DNA of 64,000 nucleotides from Prostheceraeus crozeri. Its lineage: Eukaryota > Platyhelminthes > Polycladida > Euryleptidae. A program made the translations under genes and the position numbers. Shown here piece after piece: positions 11,730-21,384 of this stretch. The DNA lies in assembly GCA_907163375.1 (NCBI GenBank), contig CAJQUW010003163.1, positions 92,522 through 156,521 on the forward strand, written 5' to 3'. Below the pieces are notes generated by a model that had not been told where the DNA came from, ran no database searches, and worked only from the letters and a program-made list of their open reading frames with translations. Numbering within the stretch: position 1 is the stretch's first letter; every line of letters begins with the position of its first letter.

Positions 11730-12550
11730 AATAGATTCAAGTTTCAAAACAAATGAGTTAATTCGAAGTCGTTCTAATCACACACTCGAACTTTCATTGT
11801 TATCATCTTTGTCTAGATCTAATGCGTGCAAGTGATGAGTCTTACGTCCGTCAGTTAATGATAAGAAATTTTCTATGCATGTGTTGAAAAGTTGATATTA
11901 AAATAGCCCTCAGAGAGCATGAGTATTACTTTACAGTCCCTGGTAATCTTTTCAGTCTTTGCGGTCAATTGCGGTCAGTTCATCAGCTTTTGTGCTGCAA
12001 AGTGCATTTTCGTCATGATTTTATTTTCCCTATGCATTATTTTGATTGTAGTTATGTTGAATATCCTTGACAAGTCCCCAAATCTAGCATTTGAAACATA
12101 GAATTACAATGTGATCAACTGAATCATATCGACCTAATCCAGAATCAAAAAATTGGCAAACGATTTATTATTAACACAATTATCAACATCACCGGTAATT
12201 TGGTCTTCTGTCAGATAGCTGACAATATTCGACAAAATTGACTCCTCGATCTTGGCATATTATCGACCTTTCTGTTATTTTCTTCATCATTTCTGCGGTT
12301 CTTTTCATTTTTGAGTCGCTATTTGGTTAATTAATAGAATGTGACAAATATTGGACACTATAAAGTATAATTCTGATCAAATTTAAATTCAAAAAGTCTT
12401 ATTTTGTAGCCTATGTCTATTCCTAGTCCATGGATAGAAATATTGTGCATTATGTAAGCAAGTATGGCCATAGACTTTTTAATATCATAGTTTGGCCGAC
12501 AAATATGACGCTGAGATATCTAACACATTCCAGATGGAGATTCATGCATA
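11730..12550. other. No gene recognised
   Basis: AT-rich sequence after the satellite. A 60-codon frame at 11919-12101 encodes a hydrophobic stretch but has no recognisable family or splice context. Confidence 0.4.
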
Positions 12551-12850
12551 GAAATAAATTACCTTCACTCGATTAAAAAGTCCTTTTCAGTACTCTGAGC
12601 GATATCATTGTCTCGATTGCTGCGCTCTAGAAATAAATTAACTTCACTCGATTAAAAAGTCCTTTTCAGTACTCTGAGCGATATCATTGTCTCGATTGCT
12701 GCGCTCTAGAAATAAATTAACTTCACTCGATTAAAAAGTCCTTTTCAGTACTCTGAGCGATATCATTGTCTCGATCACTGCGCTCTCTTGACAACGATAT
12801 CGCTCCTCGTGCTGAAAAGTTGACTTTTTAATCTTCGTGAAAATAATTAG
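12551..12850. mobile_element. Hairpin MITE family B with 79-bp triplication
   Basis: Three near-identical 79-bp units start at 12551, 12630 and 12709 (GAAATAAATTA, CTTCACTCG, AAAAAGTCCTTTTCAGTAC, GAGCGATATCATTGTCTCG, CTGCGCTCT). An inverted partial copy follows at about 12788-12850 (GACAACGATATCGCTC, GTGCTGAAAAG, TTCGTGAAAATAAT). A single-copy relative is at 59680-59823, where the two arms form one hairpin around GAGCGCAGTGATCGAG. This locus is therefore a hairpin element whose one arm was tandemly triplicated. Confidence 0.8.
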
Positions 12851-12859
12851 AATGCATTG

Positions 12860-13164
12860 CATTGCATTACATAATAAATTCCTCAGAAAGTGATAGGCAT
12901 TGTCCAGGAACACACTGATTGGGTCACGGGCAGTCATCAGTTCCATTTAACTGTTGATTCAGTAAATATCCCATACCTGCATTCTGATACGCGTATCGTC
13001 ATGTCTGTAATTGAGTAATGAACCGTCGACACAAGAACTCATTCTCTGCAGGCACGTGCACTACACCCCTTCATTTTAGTATATACCAATGTTTCTGAAA
13101 ACTACTCTGTGATTTGCCACTTATCAACTGTTTTGATTGATTAATGACTAAATGTTTTTTTTAG
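12860..13164. other. Upstream of exon 1; probably intron
   Basis: No coding exon or promoter element could be supported. Because exon 1 starts at a splice acceptor, at least one upstream exon should exist, here or further left. Confidence 0.3.
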
Positions 13165-13300
13165 AGACCATTGACGGCTTTCATGGGCTTTGTTCCTGTG
13201 AAAGAACTGCATCGGAGGTTACTGAACTTAGAGAAACGCAACGACAAATTATTTAGACGGTTTTGTCAGCAACAGAAGCTGAATTCCATGGATGTTACAG
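13165..13300 (+). CDS. Exon 1 (first visible) of the host gene
   Basis: 136 bp from acceptor TTTTTTTTAG (AG at 13163-13164) to donor ACAG|GTAATT. Reading starts in phase 0 (AGA CCA TTG) and ends with one base of a split codon. That codon is completed by the first two bases of the next exon to give Asp. Confidence 0.65.
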
Positions 13301-16300
13301 GTAATTTGATTTATCTGATATATTTTCTTCACTTATCATTAGTTTTTATATTTTCTGAACAGATTTTTCAATTTAGCCAACTGCGAGTATACTCGTTAGT
13401 GGTAGTAAATTCATTTGTGAAGTCAAACAGGTGCAGGTATTTTAGCGATAGCTATCGTAGCAAGTTGAATGTAAAATTCTCAGGTCTATCCACAGAGCTG
13501 AGAATTGGAGAATTGTTGAACGCAATTTACGCCATCCAAATTTTAGGCGCTTAGTAGAGGCTTTACACATTACGTTCGATACAAAGCAATTTTGATGAGA
13601 TGGGGTGCCTTGGGCGAGAGTTAGGACATATGTAATTGAATCTGTAGACCTTCCTGTTCTTTTTTGTTTTTTTTTTTGTTGTTCCTGTGTTTTATTCCCT
13701 TTTATATTGTTGATTATTAGTATCATTTTTTTTTATTTTATTTTTTTTTCATATTTATCTTCATTATTTTTTGTGTTTATTTATCTATTGATTTATTGTT
13801 GTGTATGTTTTTTCATATTTGATTAAGTTTATTTAAATATGGTTTTGTAAATATTGTCATAGTTGTACATTGTTTATTCCGTTTCTTTCTGCATTTTGGC
13901 ATTGGCATTTTATCTTTCATACTGTGGACAATGCCAGTGTGTCTTTGTGTATTAATTCAGATAGTGAATGCCAGTATCAATATCTATTCCATACGATTCA
14001 CACCGGTGGACTCTCTGTATATGATAATGTTTACGATCTTTTGACATGGGCAGCCATTTATTCAGAATTTTATGCACCTGATGAAGGCTTTCGGGCGAAA
14101 ACTTTGTGCGATACTTCTATAAGATTTATATTCGAGTTCCGCATTTTCTCTATCCACAGAATTAGATTGTTTAAACGTATCACTCTGCTAGAAGTGCAAA
14201 CTGATTAAAAAATGGCACATGTAGGAGCTTACTAAGTAAACAAAAAGGTATTCTAATGCCTTGCAGGGATAGGAAAATAGTCCTGCGTCGCTTTCGGATT
14301 GCTGTGAATTCCTTCTAAATGCTCCGATCGCCACAATTCTTCAGATTCGAAAAATTCAGATCATTGTGCAAAAGTTTTCTCGATAATGTTGGGCCGTCAT
14401 TAGGCCTCTCATTATTAAAAAAAGTTAGCAGGTGCACAAAAATAAGTTCACAAACTTCTGTGTAGAGCTTGATATCGTCTGTGTCTCTTAGTTGTGTGAT
14501 CGTGTTGATAACAGTCACTGAAACTTCGCACAATGTGACGTGTTTAGTGTTGAACTGGCTGCTCATTGTTCGATTGCTATGGTATTTAGTCAGGAGATTG
14601 TGCCATTTCATTTACGTTGCATGTTCCAATGTTTCCCTTCTAGTCAAACAGAAGAAGAGACGAATTGGCTAATTCTGTGGGTCTATCAACTGCTTACAGC
14701 TACTGTAAAATAACACGCGCATCGGACTTCCAAGTATAGTACTGACATCATTCCTGCCCTTTGTGCTGATGACTGTCCTTTGAAGTTTCATAAATGCAGC
14801 AATGAATGCTTCTAAATCTGCTTGCTGGGTGATAAAGATGCTGCTACTGGAGCTGCTATGAGTGGAAATAGCTTGTTGGAAAGACACGTTATTCATCATC
14901 AACATATTTTATATTGGCGAATCTGGCAGCGCAATGACAATAGAGGTGAATGAGGCCATTCCTTGGCGGTCGTAGACACTGCGTTTCGACCTACAAGGAC
15001 TCTTCAGTAAACCTTGGAATGGCCCAAGCAAGCTTGAAATATCTAGAATGGCTTTATGACTGTCGGCTGCTCGGCAAAGCCAGGATGCACAGACGTAAAG
15101 CATCCTGTTGTACAGTCCTTCAGCTTGTTCAACTGTTCTAGATATTTCAAGCCATTCCAAGCCGTACTGACGAGCCCTTGTACGGCAAAACGCAGCGTCT
15201 ACAGCTACCAAGGAATTATTGTGCATAAATTGTTCAAGTCTGAGGTTCAAGTCTCATATCTTTCTAAAATTCGATGCATTTCTGATGTCCAGGCAACTTA
15301 TTTTCAACAGCTATGTCACATGAGATTTTTCTAAATTATGTTTCTAAAAGTTTCTTCATTTCTATGTTATTTTTTTCAGACGCTGTGATTAGATCCCATG
15401 AACGTTTGCCAGCGTATGGGAAGCCGTGGAAAGCTGGAGAATTGTCGGACTCATCCTCTGAAGATTCTTCGGAGGAGTATTCAACGATTGACGAAAGCTT
15501 GTTACACTTTTATCCCTCTTACGTGCACGAGCGAGTAAGTCATTCTTTGCAAATGATCATGATTCATGATACTAAACCTTAGCTTTTATAATAATGATAT
15601 CAGGCACTAAAATATCGATATTTCAGTGATTATTTAGTATTCTCAGCAAATACCTCATATTAGTGTCTAGGTGAGAGCAATTTTGGTGTACTATTAAACT
15701 TATCTTACTATTTTAAAACTTAAAAGTTTTTCCGTAACATTTGAATTTCCCATCCTCTATTCGCTGTCTATGGTACAATGGGTGGAACAGGAGTATTCAG
15801 GAGCCCATACCTTTCCGACGTCTTGTGTTATTTTCAATCCAAAGTATAAATCATGCGCCGTTGCTAAATTATCGTTGAGGGCAATATAATAACGTCGCGA
15901 TGTTTTACTCAAATATTGACCACAAATGTAGCAGAACTGGTTCTTATCATGTTTGCAAGAGCGCCCTGACATGATGCAGTCAAGTTCTTTTGCAGTAGCT
16001 ACTCTGCTGTTGTGTTCCGCGCCTAATCCTCAAGTTTTGCATGCACCGATCAAGAGTGCTCCCATGACATCAACTCGTAGAGCCAAACCGTTCGTTTCCA
16101 TGTGTCAAAGTTTACTACAAAGTACAGTGAGTGAGATAACTTAGAGATACGAAAAACAGTTTCAAACTTCTACAAAATTGACGACCTGGAAAGTGGTTCA
16201 CTATGTTGATATGAATACATATCAACACAATATTAGTAATTCCACTGCATTTTATGAATTTTGTTAACTAAGAGAGCTTTGTATACACCTTTATTGAATA

Positions 16301-19300
16301 CAGCACGATATGCTGATCGGCCCTAAATTTGCGTGTTTTTATTATTTTCGATATGACAAAACTTCAAAATAAGAATTGAAGAATCCAAAATAATAAAAAA
16401 TAAGTATCATTTTCGTAATCTACGACCTCAAATATGGTACTAACAGTTGTTTTTCTTTTGCTAACAGAAAAAAAGTTGAAAATGCACAAACAGTGTAATG
16501 ATATCAGGCACTAAAATATCGATATTTCAGCGATTATTTAGCATTCTCAGCTAATACCGCATATTAGTGTATTATATTAGTGTACATCATTTGGTGTACA
16601 GTTAAACTTATTTTACTATTTTAAAACTTAAAAGTTTTTCTGCAACATTTGAAATTCCCATCTATTCGATGTCTATGGTACAATGAGTGGTCATGATATG
16701 ATTAATAGAACCGCACTCATATTGAAAATTGTGGCGGTTCATTGAAGGCTTTCACACAATGTGACAAGATCGGTCGAGCGGTTAAGCTTCACGAGGCCTA
16801 CAGCAAAAATGCGGCAGGGAGCGAATCACTGCCCGTATGGATGCGTCACATAGTCATTGCCTGTCAGTGTAAGGAATGGAAGAAATTTGCTTTGGAGGTG
16901 GATGTCGTAGCGCAAGCAATAAAGGTTTTTGCCGCTTCCTTGAAATGCATGAAACCTTCGTGACAATTCGATTTTTCATGGACTTGTTTATAATGCAGGT
17001 AATTCAAGATAAGGCATGGATAAAGGCATCGTTAATTGACTTGCCCGGGGGAAATTCCTTTTTGTTCCTTTTTTTCTTTTTCGTTTTGTCCCCCGTGGAC
17101 GTATTTATATCAAACAAATCACAGACAAACTGGCATTGACAAACGATGGTTTAAATATGAAAAATGACTTCTCAACAATTCGTGTTTCCTTTTCATGGAT
17201 GGACAATGGATTCTGATGTAATTTGCTTCAGCCATTCTTGTGTGCATATGGTTGCTGAGGCGATAGATGATATCGACATCAAAGTCGTCTATAGAAAAAG
17301 GACGATCAGGATGACGTAGGACAATATGATCTGAGATGGCACTCGCACTGTCTAGATTATCAATGCTTCTACGATGCTCAGCAAAACAGACGCCGAAGGA
17401 CGTGCTTCAACAACCCTATTCATACTAGGGTGGCTGAAGCGAATTGCATCAGGATCCATCGTCCACCCATGAATAGGAAACACGGACTGATCGGAGGTCA
17501 TTTTTGATATATAAATCATCGCTTGCCAATGCTAGATTGTCCATGAATAAGTCCTCGGCGGACGAAGCGTCGGGTGGTTTAGACATTGTATTTTTTTGTC
17601 ATATAAATCAGAAACATCGCCATTACAAGGGAGAATTTTCAATTTTCGCTTAAAAGGAAAACAACAAAAAAATGAATAAGGCAGTCTATTTCAAAGAGAC
17701 GTCATAGATTTCAATGTTAGGTCGCACATGTCCGCGATAATGCATGCAAACTAGTGAATACCAAGTGATAGACCCATCAGAGAAGATTTTCAAACGCATG
17801 ACAATGATGAGGATGTGAGTTCAGCAAATGCAGATGTATACGCTCAGCAAAAGTCATACATTATCCATCGTAGAAGTGAGCGTGTGAGGAGGTGTCTTGC
17901 GTGGATGAATGACTACGTGTGTTGACAGCATCTTGTATGTTATTTTAGTTCTTAAGACCTGTGGGGCGTGTAGGTGCTTTGAGCTTTGCCGCCGTTGTCT
18001 CGTTTGTGTGGGTAGGGTTCTCTACATTGTTACTTTACATCAGTCTCCCATGTATGACGTCACCATCAGTCAAAATGTGACTTCGAATTGATTCTGAAGA
18101 AACTTTTGTGTGTATATAACACAGAGGTGTTAAGCTGTCAATAAAGAGTGAAAAATGACACTAGACGCTGGTCTTCTCAATTTCCTATCAGACAAGACCA
18201 ATCATTCCTCAGTAATTTTGTGATATTGAATATTGAAGCTGTTTGCCTACTCTTGAACATGAATACCTGAACACGAACTTGTGTGCATTTGCATGAAATA
18301 TTAGATAGAGCACTGATTTCGAATTCTGTAAGAGGATAAAGCACATCATCTGATTTAAATAATGTTTGCCACTTGAAAGCAGTTCTACATTTTCTATTGG
18401 AAAAACAAGGATCTGTGAGGAAAATAAAGTTCAGTTATCCTAGACATCTCCATAATCTGTCTCAAGTTATCCCAAATATTTGATTTACGGCGTCTCAGGC
18501 TAGAAATAAATAAAACATTTCTTCGAAAAATAGAGTGCAATAATGGGAATTAAGCATGATTGAAGCTCAGATGATGTATGACTGAAATTGGTTCCGACAT
18601 CCATGATCTTTCAAATTGCATGATAGTCCGGGAGCTAGCGTGAAGTTGTGCAGGGAACGAGGTAGTACCTAAAACTTTCACATAGCATAGTACACCTCTA
18701 ACCTACTGCAAAATTTTGCGTCTGCCGGATCAGATCATTTGCTTTTCAGAAATAGAGAGGATAACACAATCCTATGTATTTCCAGTGGTAAAATTGTGAC
18801 ATTTAAGGTGTTGACTCCATTTTTTCGAATTTTTGCTCATAAAAGTTACACAAATTGGTATTTTGTTGAACTGGTCATTATAGAAATCATCTACAGATCA
18901 TGATCTTTCAAATGAGTTATCATTCAGTGACAGAGGATGAAGTAAAGTGTACAAACAGACACTTTTCGTTAAAGTATATCAACAATTTTCCTGAAATTTC
19001 TATGTTAAAATTTGCAGTTACACCAACGAAAAGTGTCTGCTTGCACACTTTACTTCGTCCTCTGTCACTGAATGATAGCTGATTTGAAAGATCATGATCT
19101 GTAGATGATTTCTATAATAACCAATTCAACAAAATACCAATTTGTGTAACTTTTATGAGCAAAAACTCGAAAAAATGGAGTCAGCACCTTAAATGTCACA
19201 ATTTTACCACTGGAAATACATAGGATTTTGTTATCGTCTCTATTTCTGAAAAGCAAATGATCTGATCCGGCAGACGCGAAGTTTTGCAGTAGGTCAGAGG

Positions 19301-19921
19301 TGTACTATGCTATGTGAAAGTTTTATGTACTACCTTGTTCCCTGCACAACTTCACGCTAGCTCCCGGACTATGAGTTGCCTTGAACTTAAATACTCAGTA
19401 AAAATTATGGAAGAGCAATCCAAATGTAGAATGCTTCAAAAACAGTTATTTAGTCAACTGATCATGACTATTTTCATCCATTTCAGATATCGAAGAATCC
19501 GAATGAAAGGAAACCAAAACCTGGTCAATTCGTGTCGCGTCAAAATCGTCCTGACAATAATACGGAACGTGAACAGAACGCGCATGTGATAGATGAGCGT
19601 GGAGATCGGATGTTTGCAATAAGCAGAAGTGTTGCACCTGAAGTACAGTATGGAAGTCAATCTAGCTTGCAGGAAAGAAGTCATTCTTTATCACTACGCG
19701 AACAGAGAACCTCCGAACTGTCCCCACGTGCCTATCAAGATATCCTTTTCAATCCACCAGTTCCCAGACATCCCAGAAAATTCAGACCACTGCCCAAGGC
19801 CGCTAGAAACAACGAAGCAAAGAATGAGTTTGACGCTCTTGGAAGAATGGTCCAACGTTCACCAGCCAAATACATTCATCGCATTGGACAGGAACCGTCA
19901 GCTTATTGGTCTCGACGCTGA
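13165..19921 (+). CDS. Unrecognised three-exon host gene (5' end missing)
   Basis: Three exons share compatible phases: 13165-13300, 15380-15534 and 19487-19921. Each boundary has GT/AG (acceptors TTTTTTTTAG, TTTTTTCAG, CATTTCAG; donors CAG|GTAATT, CGA|GTAAGT). Intron 1 is phase 1 and intron 2 phase 0; joining gives 241 codons and a TGA stop. The first exon opens RPLTAFMGFVPVKEL and has a charged helix (LEKRNDKLFRRFCQQQ). The second is acidic and Ser-rich (ELSDSSSEDSSEE) and ends YPSYVHER. The third is hydrophilic, rich in Arg, Gln, Pro and Ser, and ends AYWSRR. It has no signal peptide or membrane segment and looks intracellular and largely disordered. I do not recognise the family. The start codon lies in an exon I could not find. 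Unrecognised small exons in the introns cannot be excluded. Confidence 0.65.
13302..14214. other. Intron 1, T-rich part
   Basis: Contains a strongly T-rich strand (about 13655-13830). No element boundaries were identified. The 112-codon frame at 13870-14208 has no recognisable domain. Confidence 0.5.
14215..14450 (-). mobile_element. MITE family C, diverged partial copy
   Basis: Resembles the copy at 26806-27414 over about 230 bp: AAACAAAAAGG, GGGATAGGAAAA, TCAGATTCGAA, AAATTCAGATCATTG, AAGTTTTCTC, ATAATGTTGG. Ends and target duplication are not visible. It lies inside intron 1 of the host gene. Confidence 0.6.
14451..14957. other. Intron 1, no feature recognised
   Basis: Contains open frames on both strands up to 98 codons with no recognisable domain. 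Confidence 0.4.
14958..15216. repeat. Palindromic element in intron 1
   Basis: Arms 14958-15052 and 15136-15216 are inverted copies. ATTCCTTGGCGGTCGTAGAC on the left mirrors GTCTACAGCTACCAAGGAAT on the right, and GAAATATCTAGAATGGC mirrors TTCTAGATATTTCAAGCC. The loop is about 83 bp. Opposed open frames across it are a consequence of the symmetry. It is probably a small foldback MITE. Confidence 0.8.
15380..15534 (+). CDS. Exon 2 of the host gene
   Basis: 155 bp between a strong acceptor (TTATTTTTTTCAG) and a consensus donor (GCGA|GTAAGT). It encodes the acidic Ser-rich stretch and ends in phase 0 after CGA (Arg). Confidence 0.7.
15594..15786 (+). repeat. Direct repeat pair, left copy
   Basis: About 190 bp (ATGATATCAGGCACTAAAAT to GTCTATGGTACAATG) recurs in the same orientation at 16498-16690. 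The copies flank about 710 bp holding a transposon-like zinc-domain fragment, so this may be a local duplication or two ends of a decayed element. Confidence 0.85.
15757..15972 (-). pseudogene. Zinc-domain fragment of a transposon-like protein
   Basis: The 71-codon minus-strand frame reads KNQFCYICGQYLSK, then HDLYFGLKI, then VGKVWAPEYSCSTHC. The Cys-x2-Cys, LYFG, WAP and Cys-x3-Cys order recalls an N-terminal zinc-binding domain seen in uncharacterised transposon proteins of invertebrates. The exon at 31738-31981 has the same general C2-spacer-C2 layout. It lies in intron 2 of the host gene in antisense. Nothing recognisable follows it. Confidence 0.45.
15973..16497. other. Intron 2, no feature recognised
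   Basis: AT-rich sequence between the two direct-repeat copies. A 63-codon plus-strand frame at 15953-16144 has no recognisable domain. Confidence 0.4.
16498..16690 (+). repeat. Direct repeat pair, right copy
   Basis: Second copy of the 15594-15786 repeat, with small insertions (an extra TTAGTGTATTATATTAGTG) and substitutions. Confidence 0.85.
16691..17119. other. Intron 2, no gene recognised
   Basis: A 73-codon frame at 16742-16963 has a lysine- and alanine-rich product with no recognisable family. The rest is T-rich. Confidence 0.4.
17120..17545. repeat. Inverted repeat with possible GIY-YIG-like fragment
   Basis: Arms at about 17120-17240 and 17428-17545 are inverted copies (CATGGATGGACAATGGATTC against GATCCATCGTCCACCCATG; TGGCATTGACAAACGATGG against CATCGCTTGCCAATGC). 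Between them the minus strand stays open for about 60 codons reading FAEHRRSIDNLDSASAISDH, then HPDRPFSIDDFDVDIIYR. The EHRR...SA.SDH pattern is reminiscent of GIY-YIG endonuclease ends of Penelope-like retroelements, but the match is short and unverified. Confidence 0.45.
17546..18620. other. Intron 2, no feature recognised
   Basis: AT-rich with scattered stops in all frames; no motif or repeat boundary seen. Confidence 0.4.
18621..19377. mobile_element. Near-perfect 757-bp palindromic element
   Basis: Arms 18621-18970 and 19025-19377 are about 350 nt each, inverted and nearly identical, around a loop of about 54 nt. The outermost 75-80 nt of each arm resemble the 76-bp satellite monomer: TAGTCCGG, GTGCAGGGAACGAGG, ACTTTCACATAG and GTACACCTC on the left, with the mirror image on the right. 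TTGC beside each end may be a 4-bp target duplication. The element sits in intron 2 just upstream of exon 3. It has no coding capacity. Confidence 0.9.
19487..19921 (+). CDS. Exon 3 (terminal) of the host gene
   Basis: Acceptor ATTTTCATCCATTTCAG ends at 19486, with a possible branch site CTGATCATGAC upstream. The frame is open for 144 codons to TGA at 19919-19921. The start of the exon is phase 0, matching the end of exon 2. Confidence 0.7.
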   Translation: MSKNPNERKPKPGQFVSRQNRPDNNTEREQNAHVIDERGDRMFAISRSVAPEVQYGSQSSLQERSHSLSLREQRTSELSPRAYQDILFNPPVPRHPRKFRPLPKAARNNEAKNEFDALGRMVQRSPAKYIHRIGQEPSAYWSRR

Positions 19922-19958
19922 CATTTTTGATGAAGCTGATCAGCAGTAGTTGTCCTAA

Positions 19959-20372
19959 GGCCGCTGTTACACAGGAAAAGGAGTCTTCCATCTTCCATGT
20001 CACTCGCCTATTTGTACATTCTTCATAAGGCGTCTTCCATAAGGCGTGATGAGACGATTTTCATCTGCCATCTTCCACCTACCGCAGTCACACTAGGGAA
20101 ATCCATCTCCTATTCAGTCAGCGCTATTTTTTACCATCAACCGTTGCTATGACAACTGTCTAAGCTCTTCTCTTCCTCATCCTTGTCCTCGTCCGACATG
20201 GTGAACAAAGGCTGTTATCTGATTGCTTCTCTTCGGAAATGACAGCTTCTTATATCTTCCCTCAGACGTCAGATCACGTTCTTCTAATTTTAGAACAGTC
20301 GCGGCTGATGGAAATGAAGTTCATCAGCCGTATAATTTCGTGCCTTATGACTTTTCCTGTGTGACGCCGACC
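19959..20372. mobile_element. MITE family D in the 3' UTR region
   Basis: The left end GGCCGCTGTTACACAGGAAAA and the reverse complement of the right end GGTCGGCGTCACACAGGAAAA agree at 17 of 21 positions. Flanks are TAA and TTA, which would suit a 3-bp TWA target of PIF/Harbinger elements but are not identical. It lies 38 bp after the host gene stop, so it is probably transcribed in the 3' UTR. A related fragment is near 43492-43576. Confidence 0.65.
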
Positions 20373-20443
20373 TTAATGTCTATAAATGTAAGAATCTTTT
20401 AGACGCTTAGATACATTTATTAGCATACATGGTGTGTGATGTC

Positions 20444-20449
20444 AATAAA
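20444..20449 (+). terminator. Possible poly(A) signal of the host gene
   Basis: AATAAA, 520 bp after the stop codon and just beyond the 3' UTR MITE. It is the first good signal downstream on this strand, but use is unproven. Confidence 0.35.
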
Positions 20450-20770
20450 ATTACTAAAGAACTAGTATGGTGAGATTTTATGACAAATCAAAACGGAACA
20501 CTTATTATGTGAGAGACAGAGAAGACTGTGATAAGTTTTGTAAAAAATGTTTCGTATTTCCAAAGTCATCTAAAAATATTAAGTGCCTAATACTCAATAC
20601 TTCGTCGAAAACAAATTTCTTTAGTGCTAAGTCGCTGGATCACAAGAACTATACCTCTGACTGACAATCATTCCATAAAATGTCCAATGGTACTTTTTTC
20701 GTAGGAATTGTGGTAGTGTAAGTCAAGAATTATCGGAGTCAAGCATCAGTTTTTGATTAAATATTACACA

Positions 20771-21376
20771 CACAGAATTAGATTCATCTGCGCGCGCTTT
20801 GGTTTCCTAGAAAGGAAGAATTGTATGTAACCTTAATATCGAAATGGCAGATCACAGATTTAGACAACTTGCTCCTTCTCGAATGGATAATTCGTGTTTC
20901 GCTTGCTATTGGAAAAGGCAAACAATAAGCTGTCAGCAGAGGACATCAGAGTCAGTGAGAGATGCGTGCGTGCTGTGATATCACTTCGCACACACCAAAA
21001 CACACATCGATGCCTGGTTTCGATTCAATGTATGCACTATACAGTGAGCAATGCCGAGGAGAGGATGTGAAAACATCAGGTGAACTAATTTTCGTACGCC
21101 TGCTACTTTTTTTAATAATGATCGGAAGGGCCAACATTATGGAGAAAACTTGTGCGCAATGATCTGAATTCTTCGAATCTGAAGGAATTGTGGCAATCGA
21201 AGCACTTTGCTTGAACTCACATTAATCCGCAAGCGACGCACGACTTTTTTCCTATCTCTGTAAGGTATTAGGAGTTCCTTTTTGCCCACTTAATAGGTTC
21301 CTCGATGTGCCGGCAATTTCGTATTAATCACACTTCTAGCAAACCGAAGCAGATAAACAAAATATTTAATTTTGTG
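20771..21376 (+). mobile_element. MITE family C, copy with 8-bp duplication
   Basis: Starts CACAGAATTAGATTCATC and ends ATTTAATTTTGTG, flanked by the perfect 8-bp duplication ATTACACA (20763-20770 and 21377-21384). Length is 606 bp. It matches the inverted copy at 26806-27414 along its length (GCGCGCGCTTTGGTTTCCTAG, GTGTGCGAAGTGATATCAC in one sense or the other, CCGGCAATTTCGTATTAATC). The 8-bp target suits hAT or P-type transposases; the short ends do not decide which. Confidence 0.9.
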
Positions 21377-21384
21377 ATTACACA

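Noticed and set aside
14909..15250. 113-codon minus-strand frame
   Set aside because: It spans both arms of a palindromic repeat, which explains its length.
15594..16690. LTR retrotransposon or solo LTR pair
   Set aside because: The repeats lack TG...CA ends, a primer-binding site and a polypurine tract, and no gag or pol motif lies between them.
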